64,000 nt of DNA, from the NCBI RefSeq assembly GCF_013141715.1, contig NZ_WHOA01000041.1, forward strand, positions 1 through 64,000, given 5' to 3'. The notes under the pieces are model-generated. The model worked only from the letters and a program-made list of their open reading frames with translations, was not told the origin of the DNA and ran no database searches. The position numbers were made by a program, and so were the translations under genes. Positions within the stretch are counted from its first letter, which is position 1. Every line of letters starts with the position of its first letter. The DNA comes from Paenibacillus phytorum. Lineage in GTDB: Bacteria; Bacillota; Bacilli; Paenibacillales; NBRC-103111. Positions 18,837 through 28,129 of this stretch are shown here, one piece after another.

Positions 18837-20597
18837 TTATCCCAAATCCGGCGTATCCGTCAGTTCAATGACCGGCGTATCCGTATGATGTAATTCAAAT
18901 ACGATAATTTCATTGCGTCCAATTCGCAGTAATGGCGCCGGCAGATACAACGTTTGCTGCGGCCCTTTCTCCCAATAACGTCCCAAGTTAAACCCGTTAA
19001 TCCAGACTACACCTTTCGTCCAGCTGTCCAAACGAATGAACGTGTCCCCCGCTTCTTCCACGGTGAATTCCCCTCGATAAAAGGCAGGACGATCATTCCT
19101 CTCACTTACCTCCGCGGAACGTTCAAACGGAATCGCCGTCAGATTATCCAGTGGGAGTGGATATATTGTCCAATCAAACAAGAACTGATTGTTCATCCGT
19201 ACGCCCTCTGTAATTCCTTTATAGTCCTTTAACTTCGGACCATAGTTGACGCGCCCCATGTTCTCGACCACAATGTCCAGCTTCGCGCCTTCAGCGGGAA
19301 TGTCCATCGGGAGTGGACGCGAATCCCATCTTTCCACCGTGCCTTGATAGACACCGTCCAAAAAGACTTGCGCACGGTCATGTACCTCCTGCAGGTGCAG
19401 CTTTTCACCGGAACGCGGCCCGGAGACATGCGTCGAATAGACGATGAAACCGTAGCTTTGACCAAGCTTCTCCATTGGTTCCGGGTAAACGCACTTCACG
19501 GACTCTGAGAGAATTGGCAAATGGTCAAGCATATCTGCTTTTTCAGCCAACGTGATACGACCGTAGCTTTTCTTCTTAATAGGTGCAGGTAATTCCGGGA
19601 AATCCTTAACATCTTTTCCTAGATAGTTAGCAATCACGCTGCGGACAGCTTTATATTTCTCCGTCTCATCTCCGCATTCGGACAAAGGAGAATCATAGTC
19701 GTAGCTGGTGATGGTCGCTTCATACTTATCACCATAGTTCGCTCCGTTGTAGAAGCCAAAGTTCGTCCCGCCGTGGAACATGTAGAAATTCACTGAGGCG
19801 CCAGCGCGAAGCATTCGGTCGAATACGTCCGCAACATCGCCCGCATCACGCGTGTGGTGAGGCTTCAACCAGTGATCAAACCAACCGTTCCAGTACTCCA
19901 TGCAAACGAGCGGCTCATCAACACGATACTCGCGAAACTTATCAAAAGCCTCCTCCGGTTTAGAACCGAAGTTCACCGTGGCAAGCGTGCCTGGAACCGT
20001 CCCGCCCTGCAGCATGCCGTCCTCTGGACCGTCAGACGTAAATAGCATAACATCTACGCCGCGGTTGATGAGCCCATCCCGTAAGTATGTTAAATACGCT
20101 GTGTCATTGCCGTAGCTGCCATATTCATTTTCAATCTGCATCGCAATGATGGGTCCACCATTTGTGCTAAGCAGCGGGACCAATAGAGGGATTAGCGTGT
20201 CGTAGTAACGGTCGACTTTCTCCAGATAAGCCTGATCCATACAGCGAAGCCGCATATCCGGATATTTCAATAGCCATGCCGGTAATCCACCAAATTCCCA
20301 CTCTGCACAGATATAAGGGCTCGGTCGCAAGATCACATGCAGCCCTAGCTCGCCAGCCTTCCGAATGAAACGCTCCACGTCCGCAATGCCAGCGAAATTA
20401 AAAACATTCTCCTCCGGTTCATGCAAATTCCAAGGCATATACGTCTCCACGGTATTAAACCCGCAGGCTTTGAGCTTCAATAAACGATCCTCCCAATAAT
20501 CAGGCACGACGCGAAAATAATGGATGGCTCCAGATATGAGTTGAATAGGCTTCCCATCTAAAAGAAACTGCTTATTTTGTGCTTGTAAATTGGCCAC
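18837..20597 (-). CDS. Glycoside hydrolase family 35 beta-galactosidase
   Basis: The 586-residue protein starts with the GH35 signature SGAIHYFRVVPDYWEDRL and YMPWNLHEP. The acid/base Glu lies in AMQIENEYGSYG and the nucleophile Glu in VCMEYWNGWF. C-terminal jelly-roll domains follow, ending in FNLGRYWEKGPQQTLYLPA, a family hallmark. There is no signal peptide, so it is cytoplasmic and cleaves terminal beta-galactosides from imported oligosaccharides. The GTG start at 20597 has GGAGGG 6 nt upstream. It is divergent from an AraC regulator (20760) and probably in one transcript with the phosphodiesterase gene. Confidence 0.92.
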   Translation of the reverse strand: MANLQAQNKQFLLDGKPIQLISGAIHYFRVVPDYWEDRLLKLKACGFNTVETYMPWNLHEPEENVFNFAGIADVERFIRKAGELGLHVILRPSPYICAEWEFGGLPAWLLKYPDMRLRCMDQAYLEKVDRYYDTLIPLLVPLLSTNGGPIIAMQIENEYGSYGNDTAYLTYLRDGLINRGVDVMLFTSDGPEDGMLQGGTVPGTLATVNFGSKPEEAFDKFREYRVDEPLVCMEYWNGWFDHWLKPHHTRDAGDVADVFDRMLRAGASVNFYMFHGGTNFGFYNGANYGDKYEATITSYDYDSPLSECGDETEKYKAVRSVIANYLGKDVKDFPELPAPIKKKSYGRITLAEKADMLDHLPILSESVKCVYPEPMEKLGQSYGFIVYSTHVSGPRSGEKLHLQEVHDRAQVFLDGVYQGTVERWDSRPLPMDIPAEGAKLDIVVENMGRVNYGPKLKDYKGITEGVRMNNQFLFDWTIYPLPLDNLTAIPFERSAEVSERNDRPAFYRGEFTVEEAGDTFIRLDSWTKGVVWINGFNLGRYWEKGPQQTLYLPAPLLRIGRNEIIVFELHHTDTPVIELTDTPDLG

Positions 20598-20759
20598 GTT
20601 TATCCCTCCGACTGATGAATGCGATAGTGTTCTAATGATCTAATCATCGCTGAAAAGCCGGTCAATCCTCAATCTCCAAATGGAGCATTTTCTATACCAA
20701 ATGTGCCAGTCCAATGATATAATTGAACGTACAGCGATGACGTACGGAAGGAGCCCTTC

Positions 20760-21674
20760 ATGGAAGATTTGTACCGTTTTCCGAACATGATCAATACCTT
20801 ACAAGTAGTAGGATGCCATTTTGGCTTGCAGCCACCGGGATGGCACTACCCTCGGCATCATCATCATTTGTTTGAACTGCTTTACTGCTCGGAAGGTGAA
20901 GTTGTGCAAGAAATGAACCGCGATTCCATCACCATGCGGCAAGGGGACTGGCTGTTGATCAAATCCGGCGTCAGACATCAATCTTCGAATTTAGCATCCG
21001 TAGATTATGGCTACTTTAATGTGCATTTCGATCTCGATGATACCGAAATACGCAGCTTGCTATCGACTACTCCTTACCGGCACATCCGTCATAAGGATGC
21101 AGAGCGAAGCAAGCTTCGGTTCTACGTAAGCGAACTAGAGGCTTTCATGCATCGCAATCGGACGGAGGATGCAGAGCAAGAACAGCAGCATCTGCGATTC
21201 GAGGATAAACTGCTGCTGCAGTCTTACACCCTGCTTATCATCCATGATGTACTTCATTTGCTGCGCGAACACGATTCACCGCACAAACAAAACCATGCGC
21301 CAATGGTGGACAAAGACGCCTCCTTGTTCACCGCCGATGTCGCCCATGCGATTGAAGAAAAGCTATCGCTAGGCCTCTGCGAGGAGGCGTCCGTCGCGGG
21401 GGTTGCGAAAGAGCTGAATCTGAGCCGCAGTCAGTGCAGCAAGCTCTTCTCCAAAGTGTACGGACTATCGCCGCGGCAGTATGTCAGCCGGCAAAAACTG
21501 AACCTAGCCAAAGAGCTGCTCGTCACAACCAATTTGCCGATGACCGACATTGCGGAGAAACTCGGCTTCCATTCAGCCAGCCACTTCTCGCGACAATTCC
21601 GGCGCTGGACCGGCCTGTCGCCAAGTGAATTCAAACCGAAGCATCATGCCACACAGCAGCCGCCCGTACTTTAG
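20760..21674 (+). CDS. AraC-family transcriptional regulator
   Basis: The 304-residue protein has an N-terminal cupin with a His-rich metal- or sugar-sensing segment (HYPRHHHHLFELLYCSEGE) and a C-terminal AraC HTH (VAKELNLSRSQCSKLFSKVY, then IAEKLGFHSASHFSRQFRRW). ATG at 20760 follows AAGGAG. Divergence from the GH35 gene across 162 bp suggests it controls beta-galactoside use. Confidence 0.9.
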   Translation: MEDLYRFPNMINTLQVVGCHFGLQPPGWHYPRHHHHLFELLYCSEGEVVQEMNRDSITMRQGDWLLIKSGVRHQSSNLASVDYGYFNVHFDLDDTEIRSLLSTTPYRHIRHKDAERSKLRFYVSELEAFMHRNRTEDAEQEQQHLRFEDKLLLQSYTLLIIHDVLHLLREHDSPHKQNHAPMVDKDASLFTADVAHAIEEKLSLGLCEEASVAGVAKELNLSRSQCSKLFSKVYGLSPRQYVSRQKLNLAKELLVTTNLPMTDIAEKLGFHSASHFSRQFRRWTGLSPSEFKPKHHATQQPPVL

Positions 21675-21675
21675 C

Positions 21676-21851
21676 GGAACTAGGAGTCGCTATTTTGGCG
21701 AAAACCACTTGAATGCCATGGGACGCGGAACCAGAGGACGTTATTTCGTTATTTTTGCCTCCGGATCTTACTTTTTTCACCAAATAACGGTTCCATGTTC
21801 CGCCAATCCCATTTCCAATGTGATTTCCACGAAATAGCGCTTCTACGTTCC
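21676..21851. repeat. Four-unit inverted array of GGAAC...TATTT repeats
   Basis: Two forward units (21676-21703, GGAACTAGGAGTCGCTATTT; 21727-21748, GGAACCAGAGGACGTTATTT) face two reverse units. The reverse units read GGAAC...CGTTATTTGGTG (21778-21801) and GGAACGTAGAAGCGCTATTT (21828-21851) on the minus strand. The array lies between convergent AraC-type genes and can fold into a long imperfect hairpin. Confidence 0.7.
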
Positions 21852-21888
21852 TCTTCATCTGTGTAAGAGGGTATTTTTCAACCTTTCC

Positions 21889-24168
21889 TTATTCCCCTTT
21901 CCTAAACTGCCCTGGTGTAATGCCCTCATAGCGTTTAAATACCCTGATGAAGGTATTACTGTTCGAGAAGCCAACCTTTTGCGTAATATCCGTAATCGTA
22001 TCATCGGTCTCCGTCATCAACTGCTTAGCCAACTGGACACGCTGTTTATTAACGTAATCAATAAACGTTTCACCAGATTGCTCTTTGATGAAGCGTGACA
22101 AATAAGGCGCATTGACTTCAAACTTCAAAGACAGTGAGGTCAGGCTTAAATCCATATCCGCCAAATGCTCATCAATATAGCTCAGCACTTGATCTTTCAG
22201 ATTCGTATTGTGACTTTTCTTCTTGGAATCGACGTAGTCACAGACGGTTTTCAAAAACTTATAAATTTCATCTTCAATTTCCACGAAGGACTCGCACTGG
22301 GTCAATTGTTTAATGAGTGCGTGCTTCTCTACCGCCAGTTCATTAGGACCTTGATCAAGATGCTCGATGGCCTTCAAGATCGTGCCGATCAGTTCAAACA
22401 TGAGAAGCTTGCCGAGCTGCAGTGACAACGTGCCGTCCGACACATTCGTTACGATCAGTTCACTGACGGCCTCCATGGCTTCCTCGTACTGCCCGGTTCT
22501 AATATGATTGATCAGCTGCCGCTCCATATCCAGCGGATAATACAGCTCGTTCTTCGGTCGTTTGATCCGATCAAAAGGTATGATTTGGCTCGGACCAATG
22601 ACGAATTTATATTCAAGCGCCTCCAGCGCCTCGTCAAATCCTTGGGGTATTCCGGTCAAAAGAGGATGGATATCACTGATTCCTATTGTCAGTTGAATAT
22701 AAAATTTCCCCTGAATAATCGTCTGCGCCTCTTGCGCAATATCAATCAAATCCTGCTTCGTCCGAGCTTCATCATCATTCTGAATATTAACCAGAAAAGC
22801 AATCATACCATCCACCTCGGTCGTGAACACGGTATGCTTACGGCCAATCAGCTCTTCGGTAATGTTCGTCACAATATAATAGACATACTGCAGCTTGGAC
22901 TCCGCATCGCGGGACCCGTTATCATTGAATAAAGCGTCGTAGTCGCCAATGTGAAACAGCAATACCGCAAAACGGTTCGATTCAAACCGCAGGTCAAACG
23001 ACTCCATCGATTGCGCGAGTGCAGAACCGCTCTCGACTCTGCCTTTGAGCAGTCGTGCCAGGAAATGGCTGCGCAGCACGTCTTGCTGCTTCTGGATGGT
23101 TCGGTTCGCCGTAACCTGCAAAGCTTCATTTTCCGACATGAAGGACTGCAGCAGTGAGAATTCATTCCCAATACCTTCGAGATTGGACTTCACCTTCGGA
23201 GAAACCAAATCCACCATGCGGCGGATCGGCATATAATGTCTTCGCGTCAGCCAAATGGACATCGGACCTCCGACAAAAATACACATAAATAAGCCCGCAT
23301 AAATCCAGCTGCGCAATTGACTAACTTTCGCTGAATAAATTTTCGTTGGAACGATGGAGACATACTTCCATTCGTTTTCAACCGAAGAAACGTAAGAAAC
23401 CGTTACCTCTTCCTTGCCCCATTTTTGACTAAATGACCCTTCCGCTGAGTGGATCTGCTCGAAATCAATATCGGATACATGCTCCGAATCGCCTGCCGTC
23501 ATCAGCAGCTTATTGGTAGAATCGAGTATCAAAACACTGCCCGCTTGGGCAATCTGGATATTTGAGATAGCTGCTTTCAAGCGTTCTGCGTTCAGCATAA
23601 CAACAAGAGTCGCGGGCGCTTCGCTCGCATTCTGAATCGGCAGTGACTGCATATACACCATGTCATCGTCAGCGAATTGAAGGAAATTTCCATAGTAGAT
23701 TTTCTCCATACTGTCGCTCCACTGCTTCATGGTGATGCCTTTATTTCCTGCATGGAGCAATTGGAACAGGAGCTCATCTTGATTCATTGTCGATGTCGTA
23801 ACCCCGAAATGCCCTTTTTTCATATATACATATAAATCGTTAATATCCCCATTCGAGGCGGCATAAGAACGAAGCGAAGTGATCAGATCCAGTGTATCGA
23901 TCTTGACTTGCGAACTGTTGAAATCAGCTTGATTAACATACTTAATGACTTTAGGATCCAGGGAAAGCTGGAGTCCCATCCGCTTAATATCTTTGAACTG
24001 ATTGTCTAGCGATTGCTTCACCTGGTTAAGCAGTGCTTTGTTGGATCGAATGACCTCGGAGCTCAATAAATGTTGTGACTGAAAAAGAACCAACATCGTG
24101 ATGACGATAGGAATACATAGAATGGTTAAGTTCGAGTAAAGCCAAAATAAAAATACGCTCCGCTTCAC
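21889..24168 (-). CDS. Membrane-bound AraC-type regulator with an extracellular sensor domain
   Basis: The 759-residue protein has an N-terminal transmembrane helix (about 8-30), an extracellular Cache-like sensor region, a second helix (about 287-308), a cytoplasmic middle region and a C-terminal AraC HTH. The HTH contains LTSLSLKFEVNAPYLSRFIK and ITDITQKVGFSNSNTFIRVF, ending GITPGQFRKG. Proteins of this architecture are common in Paenibacillus beside LplABC-type transporters, where they are thought to sense sugar ligands outside the cell. GTG at 24168 has GGGAGG upstream. It is downstream of, and on the same strand as, the permease genes it probably regulates. Confidence 0.88.
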   Translation of the reverse strand: MKRSVFLFWLYSNLTILCIPIVITMLVLFQSQHLLSSEVIRSNKALLNQVKQSLDNQFKDIKRMGLQLSLDPKVIKYVNQADFNSSQVKIDTLDLITSLRSYAASNGDINDLYVYMKKGHFGVTTSTMNQDELLFQLLHAGNKGITMKQWSDSMEKIYYGNFLQFADDDMVYMQSLPIQNASEAPATLVVMLNAERLKAAISNIQIAQAGSVLILDSTNKLLMTAGDSEHVSDIDFEQIHSAEGSFSQKWGKEEVTVSYVSSVENEWKYVSIVPTKIYSAKVSQLRSWIYAGLFMCIFVGGPMSIWLTRRHYMPIRRMVDLVSPKVKSNLEGIGNEFSLLQSFMSENEALQVTANRTIQKQQDVLRSHFLARLLKGRVESGSALAQSMESFDLRFESNRFAVLLFHIGDYDALFNDNGSRDAESKLQYVYYIVTNITEELIGRKHTVFTTEVDGMIAFLVNIQNDDEARTKQDLIDIAQEAQTIIQGKFYIQLTIGISDIHPLLTGIPQGFDEALEALEYKFVIGPSQIIPFDRIKRPKNELYYPLDMERQLINHIRTGQYEEAMEAVSELIVTNVSDGTLSLQLGKLLMFELIGTILKAIEHLDQGPNELAVEKHALIKQLTQCESFVEIEDEIYKFLKTVCDYVDSKKKSHNTNLKDQVLSYIDEHLADMDLSLTSLSLKFEVNAPYLSRFIKEQSGETFIDYVNKQRVQLAKQLMTETDDTITDITQKVGFSNSNTFIRVFKRYEGITPGQFRKGE

Positions 24169-24302
24169 AAAGATGTCCTCCCTTACTCATGCTGTAAGCA
24201 GTATTATCCCATCTTCATCCGCTCAAGTACATCTACGATTTTTGTATCATCATCATTTTTATTGATTCCCTCACAGAAAATGGAAAAACCAAATAACCCG
24301 CC

Positions 24303-24326
24303 CTCTTTTTGAAGATCCAAAAAGAG
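24303..24326. terminator. Hairpin at the 3' end of the ABC transporter operon
   Basis: CTCTTTTTG (24303-24311) and CAAAAAGAG (24318-24326) form a perfect 9-bp stem just downstream of the permease stop. A T-run after the stem is lacking on either strand, so its role as a terminator is only probable. Confidence 0.4.
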
Positions 24327-24340
24327 AACAGGTCTGGTCG

Positions 24341-25219
24341 TTATTCTTTGAGCGCTCCTACCATTACGCCTTTCACAAAGTATTTCTGCAAGAAAGGATA
24401 GGCAATCAGAATCGGCAGTGTAGCCACCATGATCGTTGCGTATTTAATGCTTTCCCCAATCGCTTGCGTATCGTTCGCGTTACCCGTGCCAGTGGTCATC
24501 GAATCTGTGCTGTTCTGCACAAGAATTTCTCGAAGAATCAACTGCAGTGGGAACTTCTCTCGATCGTGAAGGAACAGCATGGCATTAAACCAGGAATTCC
24601 AGTGGGCTACGCCATAGTAGAGCACCATAACGGCAATAACAGGCATGGACAGCGGCACTACAATCTGGAACAAAATGCGCCATTCGCCTGCGCCATCAAT
24701 CTTAGCGGATTCCATCAAGCCCTCAGGGATCGCTTCGAACGAAGTTCGCATAATAATCAAGTTCCACGTGCTGATCGCCACCGGTAAGATGAGTGCAAGG
24801 TAGCTATTCCCCATGTGCAGATAGTTGTTGATTAACAAATAGGTCGGAATCAATCCGCCACTGAAATACATCGTGAACACGATGCAGATCATCAAGAACT
24901 TCCGCATCACGAACTTTCTGGACAGCGCATAAGCCCCAAGCGTAGTAAAAAACAGATTAACCGCCGTACCCACAATCAAGATGAGCAAGGTATTCCCATA
25001 TCCCGTCAAAATGTTGGGATTCGCAATCACTTTCTGAAAAGCGTCGAGGTTAAACCCCAGCGGTTTCAACAATAAGCCCGTATGCTGGATTAGCAAATTG
25101 GAATCACTGATGGAAGCCATGAAAACATAGTAGAACGGGTACAACGTACAGACGATAAGCAATATCATCAGAATCGCATTACCGATATCGAATAGACGCT
25201 CAGTTGCGCTTAATTTCAT
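24341..25219 (-). CDS. Carbohydrate ABC transporter permease (YtcP/MalG type)
   Basis: The 292-residue protein has six predicted membrane segments and the binding-protein-dependent permease motif (EAIPEGLMESAKIDGAGEWR, the EAA loop that contacts the ATPase). The C-terminal QKYFVKGVMVGALKE is typical of YtcP-type permeases. ATG at 25219 is chosen because AGGAGG lies immediately upstream; a longer in-frame extension has no site and would run through a hairpin leader element. It pairs with the LplB-type permease upstream and the binding protein at 26250. No ATPase gene is present; such systems usually share a general MsmX-type ATPase. Confidence 0.92.
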   Translation of the reverse strand: MKLSATERLFDIGNAILMILLIVCTLYPFYYVFMASISDSNLLIQHTGLLLKPLGFNLDAFQKVIANPNILTGYGNTLLILIVGTAVNLFFTTLGAYALSRKFVMRKFLMICIVFTMYFSGGLIPTYLLINNYLHMGNSYLALILPVAISTWNLIIMRTSFEAIPEGLMESAKIDGAGEWRILFQIVVPLSMPVIAVMVLYYGVAHWNSWFNAMLFLHDREKFPLQLILREILVQNSTDSMTTGTGNANDTQAIGESIKYATIMVATLPILIAYPFLQKYFVKGVMVGALKE

Positions 25220-25234
25220 TGTTAGTTCCTCCTG

Positions 25235-25274
25235 AGAGCTTTTCATAAGAAAAGCTGACATCGTAAGCGTAGGC
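25235..25274 (-). promoter_or_regulatory. Hairpin leader element upstream of the permease ribosome binding site (copy 1)
   Basis: Read on the minus strand: GCTTACGATG, then a perfect 8-bp hairpin AGCTTTTC-TTAT-GAAAAGCT, then CTCAGGAGG directly preceding the start codon at 25219. It fills the space between two permease genes. The same arrangement precedes two unrelated genes (28903 and 63736). Confidence 0.65.
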
Positions 25275-26191
25275 TACCACAATCGGCTGCCCGAGAATCG
25301 GCGGGATATGCTGTTAGCGCTAATAAGTAAAATAAAGTTGATCATGGATTGAAATAGCCCCACGGCCGTAGTATAGCTGTAATCATTCCCTTGTGCCAGC
25401 CCTTCACGATAAACAAAGGACGAAATCACATCCGCCGTTTCATACGTATTCGGATTATACAACAGGACGATCTTCTCGAAGCCGACCTCCATCAATCCGC
25501 CAATTCGAAGAATGAGCAAAATCATAATCGTTGGAATAAGTCCGGGAAGCGTTACACTCCAGATTTGACGGAACCTTCCTGCCCCATCAACGCGAACAGC
25601 TTCGTACAACTCCGGGTTGATCCCGCTAAGCGCGGCCAAATAAATGATGGATGACCAACCAAGTTCTTGCCAAACAGATGTACTGACGAAAATGGTACGG
25701 AAATTCTCTGCATTATTCATAAGGGCAGAATCTTGCCCGCCGAAGAACATAATGATGGAGTTTACAATCCCTCCACGGTTCGTGAAGTCAATAATTAACC
25801 CTGAAATGACGACAATTGAGATGAAATGCGGCAAATAGGACACCGTCTGCACAATCGATTTAAAAAACTTCTGGCGAAGCTCATTCAAAAGGATCGCAAG
25901 AATAATCGGTGCTGGGAAGCCGAATATCAAGTTATAAAAGCTGATCAGAAACGTATTGCGCAGCACGCGGATAAAATAATAGCTTTGAAAGAAATCTTTA
26001 AAATGTTGAAAGCCTACCCAATCGCTGCCCCAAATGCCTTTCGCAGGACTAAAATCCTTGAAGGCGATAACGGCGCCATACATCGGGAAATATTTAAAAA
26101 TGAAGAAGTACAGCACAACCGGCAGTACCATCAGGTAGATCGCGCGATTTTTTCTTATGTCATCTAGTAAAACCCGAATGGAATGGGCCAT
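25274..26191 (-). CDS. Carbohydrate ABC transporter permease (LplB type)
   Basis: The 305-residue protein has six predicted membrane helices and an EAA loop (ALSGINPELYEAVRVDGAGR). KNRAIYLMVLPVVLYFFIFKY and NSISRRFSGSRLW at the two ends are typical of LplB-type permeases. ATG at 26191 follows AAGGAAG. It forms a heterodimeric channel with the permease at 24341. It lies 58 nt downstream of the binding-protein gene, separated by an intrinsic terminator. Confidence 0.92.
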   Translation of the reverse strand: MAHSIRVLLDDIRKNRAIYLMVLPVVLYFFIFKYFPMYGAVIAFKDFSPAKGIWGSDWVGFQHFKDFFQSYYFIRVLRNTFLISFYNLIFGFPAPIILAILLNELRQKFFKSIVQTVSYLPHFISIVVISGLIIDFTNRGGIVNSIIMFFGGQDSALMNNAENFRTIFVSTSVWQELGWSSIIYLAALSGINPELYEAVRVDGAGRFRQIWSVTLPGLIPTIMILLILRIGGLMEVGFEKIVLLYNPNTYETADVISSFVYREGLAQGNDYSYTTAVGLFQSMINFILLISANSISRRFSGSRLW

Positions 26192-26216
26192 GTTCTCACT
26201 TCCTTACCTGTTTGAT

Positions 26217-26239
26217 AAAAAAGGGGAGGCTGGCTCCCC
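26217..26239 (-). terminator. Terminator between binding-protein and permease genes
   Basis: On the minus strand GGGGAG-CCAGC-CTCCCC is followed at once by TTTTTT, directly after the binding-protein stop at 26250. It probably ends most transcripts so the binding protein is made in excess over the permeases. Confidence 0.75.
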
Positions 26240-26249
26240 TCGAACTTTT

Positions 26250-27893
26250 TTAACGTTTGTTGTAACGATCCGTTGCCGCTTGGTAGATCTCCACAGCACG
26301 GTCCATATTCATCTTTTTCACTTGCTCTACTGTTTTGTCATAATCTTCAACTTTTGCGGCACCCATCACAATTTTGGTGATTTGCTCTGTCAACAGCGTG
26401 CTCACATCGTTCAAGATTTTTGCAGATTCTTTCGCTTCATCCGTAGACAGAACCACAGGCGGCAGCATCACTTTGTAGGCATTATTCGCATATTTCGCGT
26501 ATAGTTTTACAGCATCTTTTTGTGCCGGCAATTGATAGTACTGATCGTTGTAACGGTCATCATCCAAACCGGAGAAGCCGTAATTGGCGATAAAATATTT
26601 AGCCATCGCTTGACTGATTGGCAGATTGTCCGGATTTTTCAAAATCAGGTCCGTGTACTTCGGTTGACCGTCTACTTTCGTGTACGTTTGACCTTCGATA
26701 CCGAAGTTTTTGAGCATTGCGCCCTCTTCGCTATACAGATAATCCAAGGCTTTTACCGTTTCTGCAGCATGCTTGTTCGCACTCGTAATAACCGTTCCGA
26801 TGTTGTCGTATTCCCATGACGCTTGCACAAATTTAGGCTCGTCGCCCTTTTTCAAAACGGGATATTGGACAGCAGAAAGCTTCGCTTTCGGGTCTGTCTT
26901 CTGCAGCGCCGGTGTATACGTACCGATGCTTCCGCCGATGAAACCGTAGAACGCTCCCGCTTTGCCGGAAGTCACTTTTGCATCCATCGTTTTGGAATCA
27001 TTGGAAGCGAAATCCGGATCGATCAGACCTTCCTTGTACCATTTTTGCATCGTCGTCAAATATTGCTTGAACTCTGGCTGAGCAGGTCCGAATTTCACTT
27101 TGCCGTTATCGATATAGAAGCTGCTCGCATTGGCAATCGTCGACATGCCCGTAACACCGTATGCGCCTGCGAAGTCAGCAAATGACATCGGATAGGATTT
27201 GTTCAATGTGAAAGGAATAGCGCCTTTCTTCTCTTTGAACGCTTTGAGCACTGTTTCCCACTCATCCATCGTTTCCGGCGATTTCAGTCCAAGCTCATCC
27301 AGCCAATCCTGACGAATGACCATGCCGCTGAATGTTTTGTACTGGCCATATTGACCTACCTTCAAGTGAGGCATCGCGTAAATATCACCGTTATCCGCCT
27401 TGATCTGTTTGGCGATCTGAGGGTTAGCGTCCATGATTTTCTTCAAATTCGGCGCATTTTTTTCAATTAAATCATTCAGTTTAATAATTGTGCCGTCTTT
27501 GAACATTTTGGATGTTCCGCCCTGCACACTGTTCCAATTCCACAGCATCGAATCCGGCAGATTATTAGAAGCAACCATGACACCGTATTGCTGAACATCA
27601 TCTTGCGGTGTGTTTCCAGAAGAATGTTGGAAGTCAAACGTTACGTTTGTCTTCTTGGCCCACTCTTTCACCATAGGCAGCTCGTTCAAGCTTTTGACGA
27701 CTGCTTTGGCATTCGGATTCATCGGTGTCCATAATGTCACCTTCACGGGTTCATTAGAAGCAGTTGCGGCTGGCACTGTGCTGCCCTTAGCAGCATCTTT
27801 TGTAGATCCAGCATTTCCACAAGCGGTTGCAAGCGTTAGAGCAAGAATGGTTGCCGCGATTGGCAGTACTTTTAATTGAGGTCTTCTTTTCAT
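26250..27893 (-). CDS. Extracellular solute-binding lipoprotein (LplA type)
   Basis: The 547-residue lipoprotein has a signal peptide with lipobox LATAC (Cys at about residue 25), then a linker rich in Ala, Thr and Ser and the binding domain (VTLWTPMNPNAK, later MDEWETVLKAFKEKKG, SWEYDNIGTVITSANKHAA). Length and architecture fit the LplA/YtcQ binding proteins of Paenibacillus. ATG at 27893 has GGGGAG upstream. It is anchored in the membrane outside the cell and delivers a sugar or oligosaccharide to the two downstream permeases. The substrate cannot be read from sequence, though the adjacent GH35 points to galactosides. Confidence 0.92.
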   Translation of the reverse strand: MKRRPQLKVLPIAATILALTLATACGNAGSTKDAAKGSTVPAATASNEPVKVTLWTPMNPNAKAVVKSLNELPMVKEWAKKTNVTFDFQHSSGNTPQDDVQQYGVMVASNNLPDSMLWNWNSVQGGTSKMFKDGTIIKLNDLIEKNAPNLKKIMDANPQIAKQIKADNGDIYAMPHLKVGQYGQYKTFSGMVIRQDWLDELGLKSPETMDEWETVLKAFKEKKGAIPFTLNKSYPMSFADFAGAYGVTGMSTIANASSFYIDNGKVKFGPAQPEFKQYLTTMQKWYKEGLIDPDFASNDSKTMDAKVTSGKAGAFYGFIGGSIGTYTPALQKTDPKAKLSAVQYPVLKKGDEPKFVQASWEYDNIGTVITSANKHAAETVKALDYLYSEEGAMLKNFGIEGQTYTKVDGQPKYTDLILKNPDNLPISQAMAKYFIANYGFSGLDDDRYNDQYYQLPAQKDAVKLYAKYANNAYKVMLPPVVLSTDEAKESAKILNDVSTLLTEQITKIVMGAAKVEDYDKTVEQVKKMNMDRAVEIYQAATDRYNKR

Positions 27894-28081
27894 GGAAACA
27901 CTCCCCTTATCTCGTAGTCCGGCGCTAACGCCGTGAAGCGGATTCGCCCTGTGAAAGAAGCATATCTCACGCTTGCTCATGTCGTATATCGTCGATTATT
28001 CAATCGTATTGTTTTCTTAGGAATAGACGTCGCTTCTTTTTGTACCATCCTCTTTTTTTGAGAATGCCCTTATTTGCAAAG

Positions 28082-28128
28082 AAAAAATCGCCCTTTCGCC
28101 GCTATGAGAGCCGGTTGGTGGCGATTTT
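28082..28128 (-). terminator. Intrinsic terminator after the DeoR gene
   Basis: On the minus strand AAAATCGCC pairs with GGCGATTTT and a T-rich tract follows (TTTTTTC). It begins right beside the stop codon of the regulator. Confidence 0.75.
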
Positions 28129-28129
28129 C

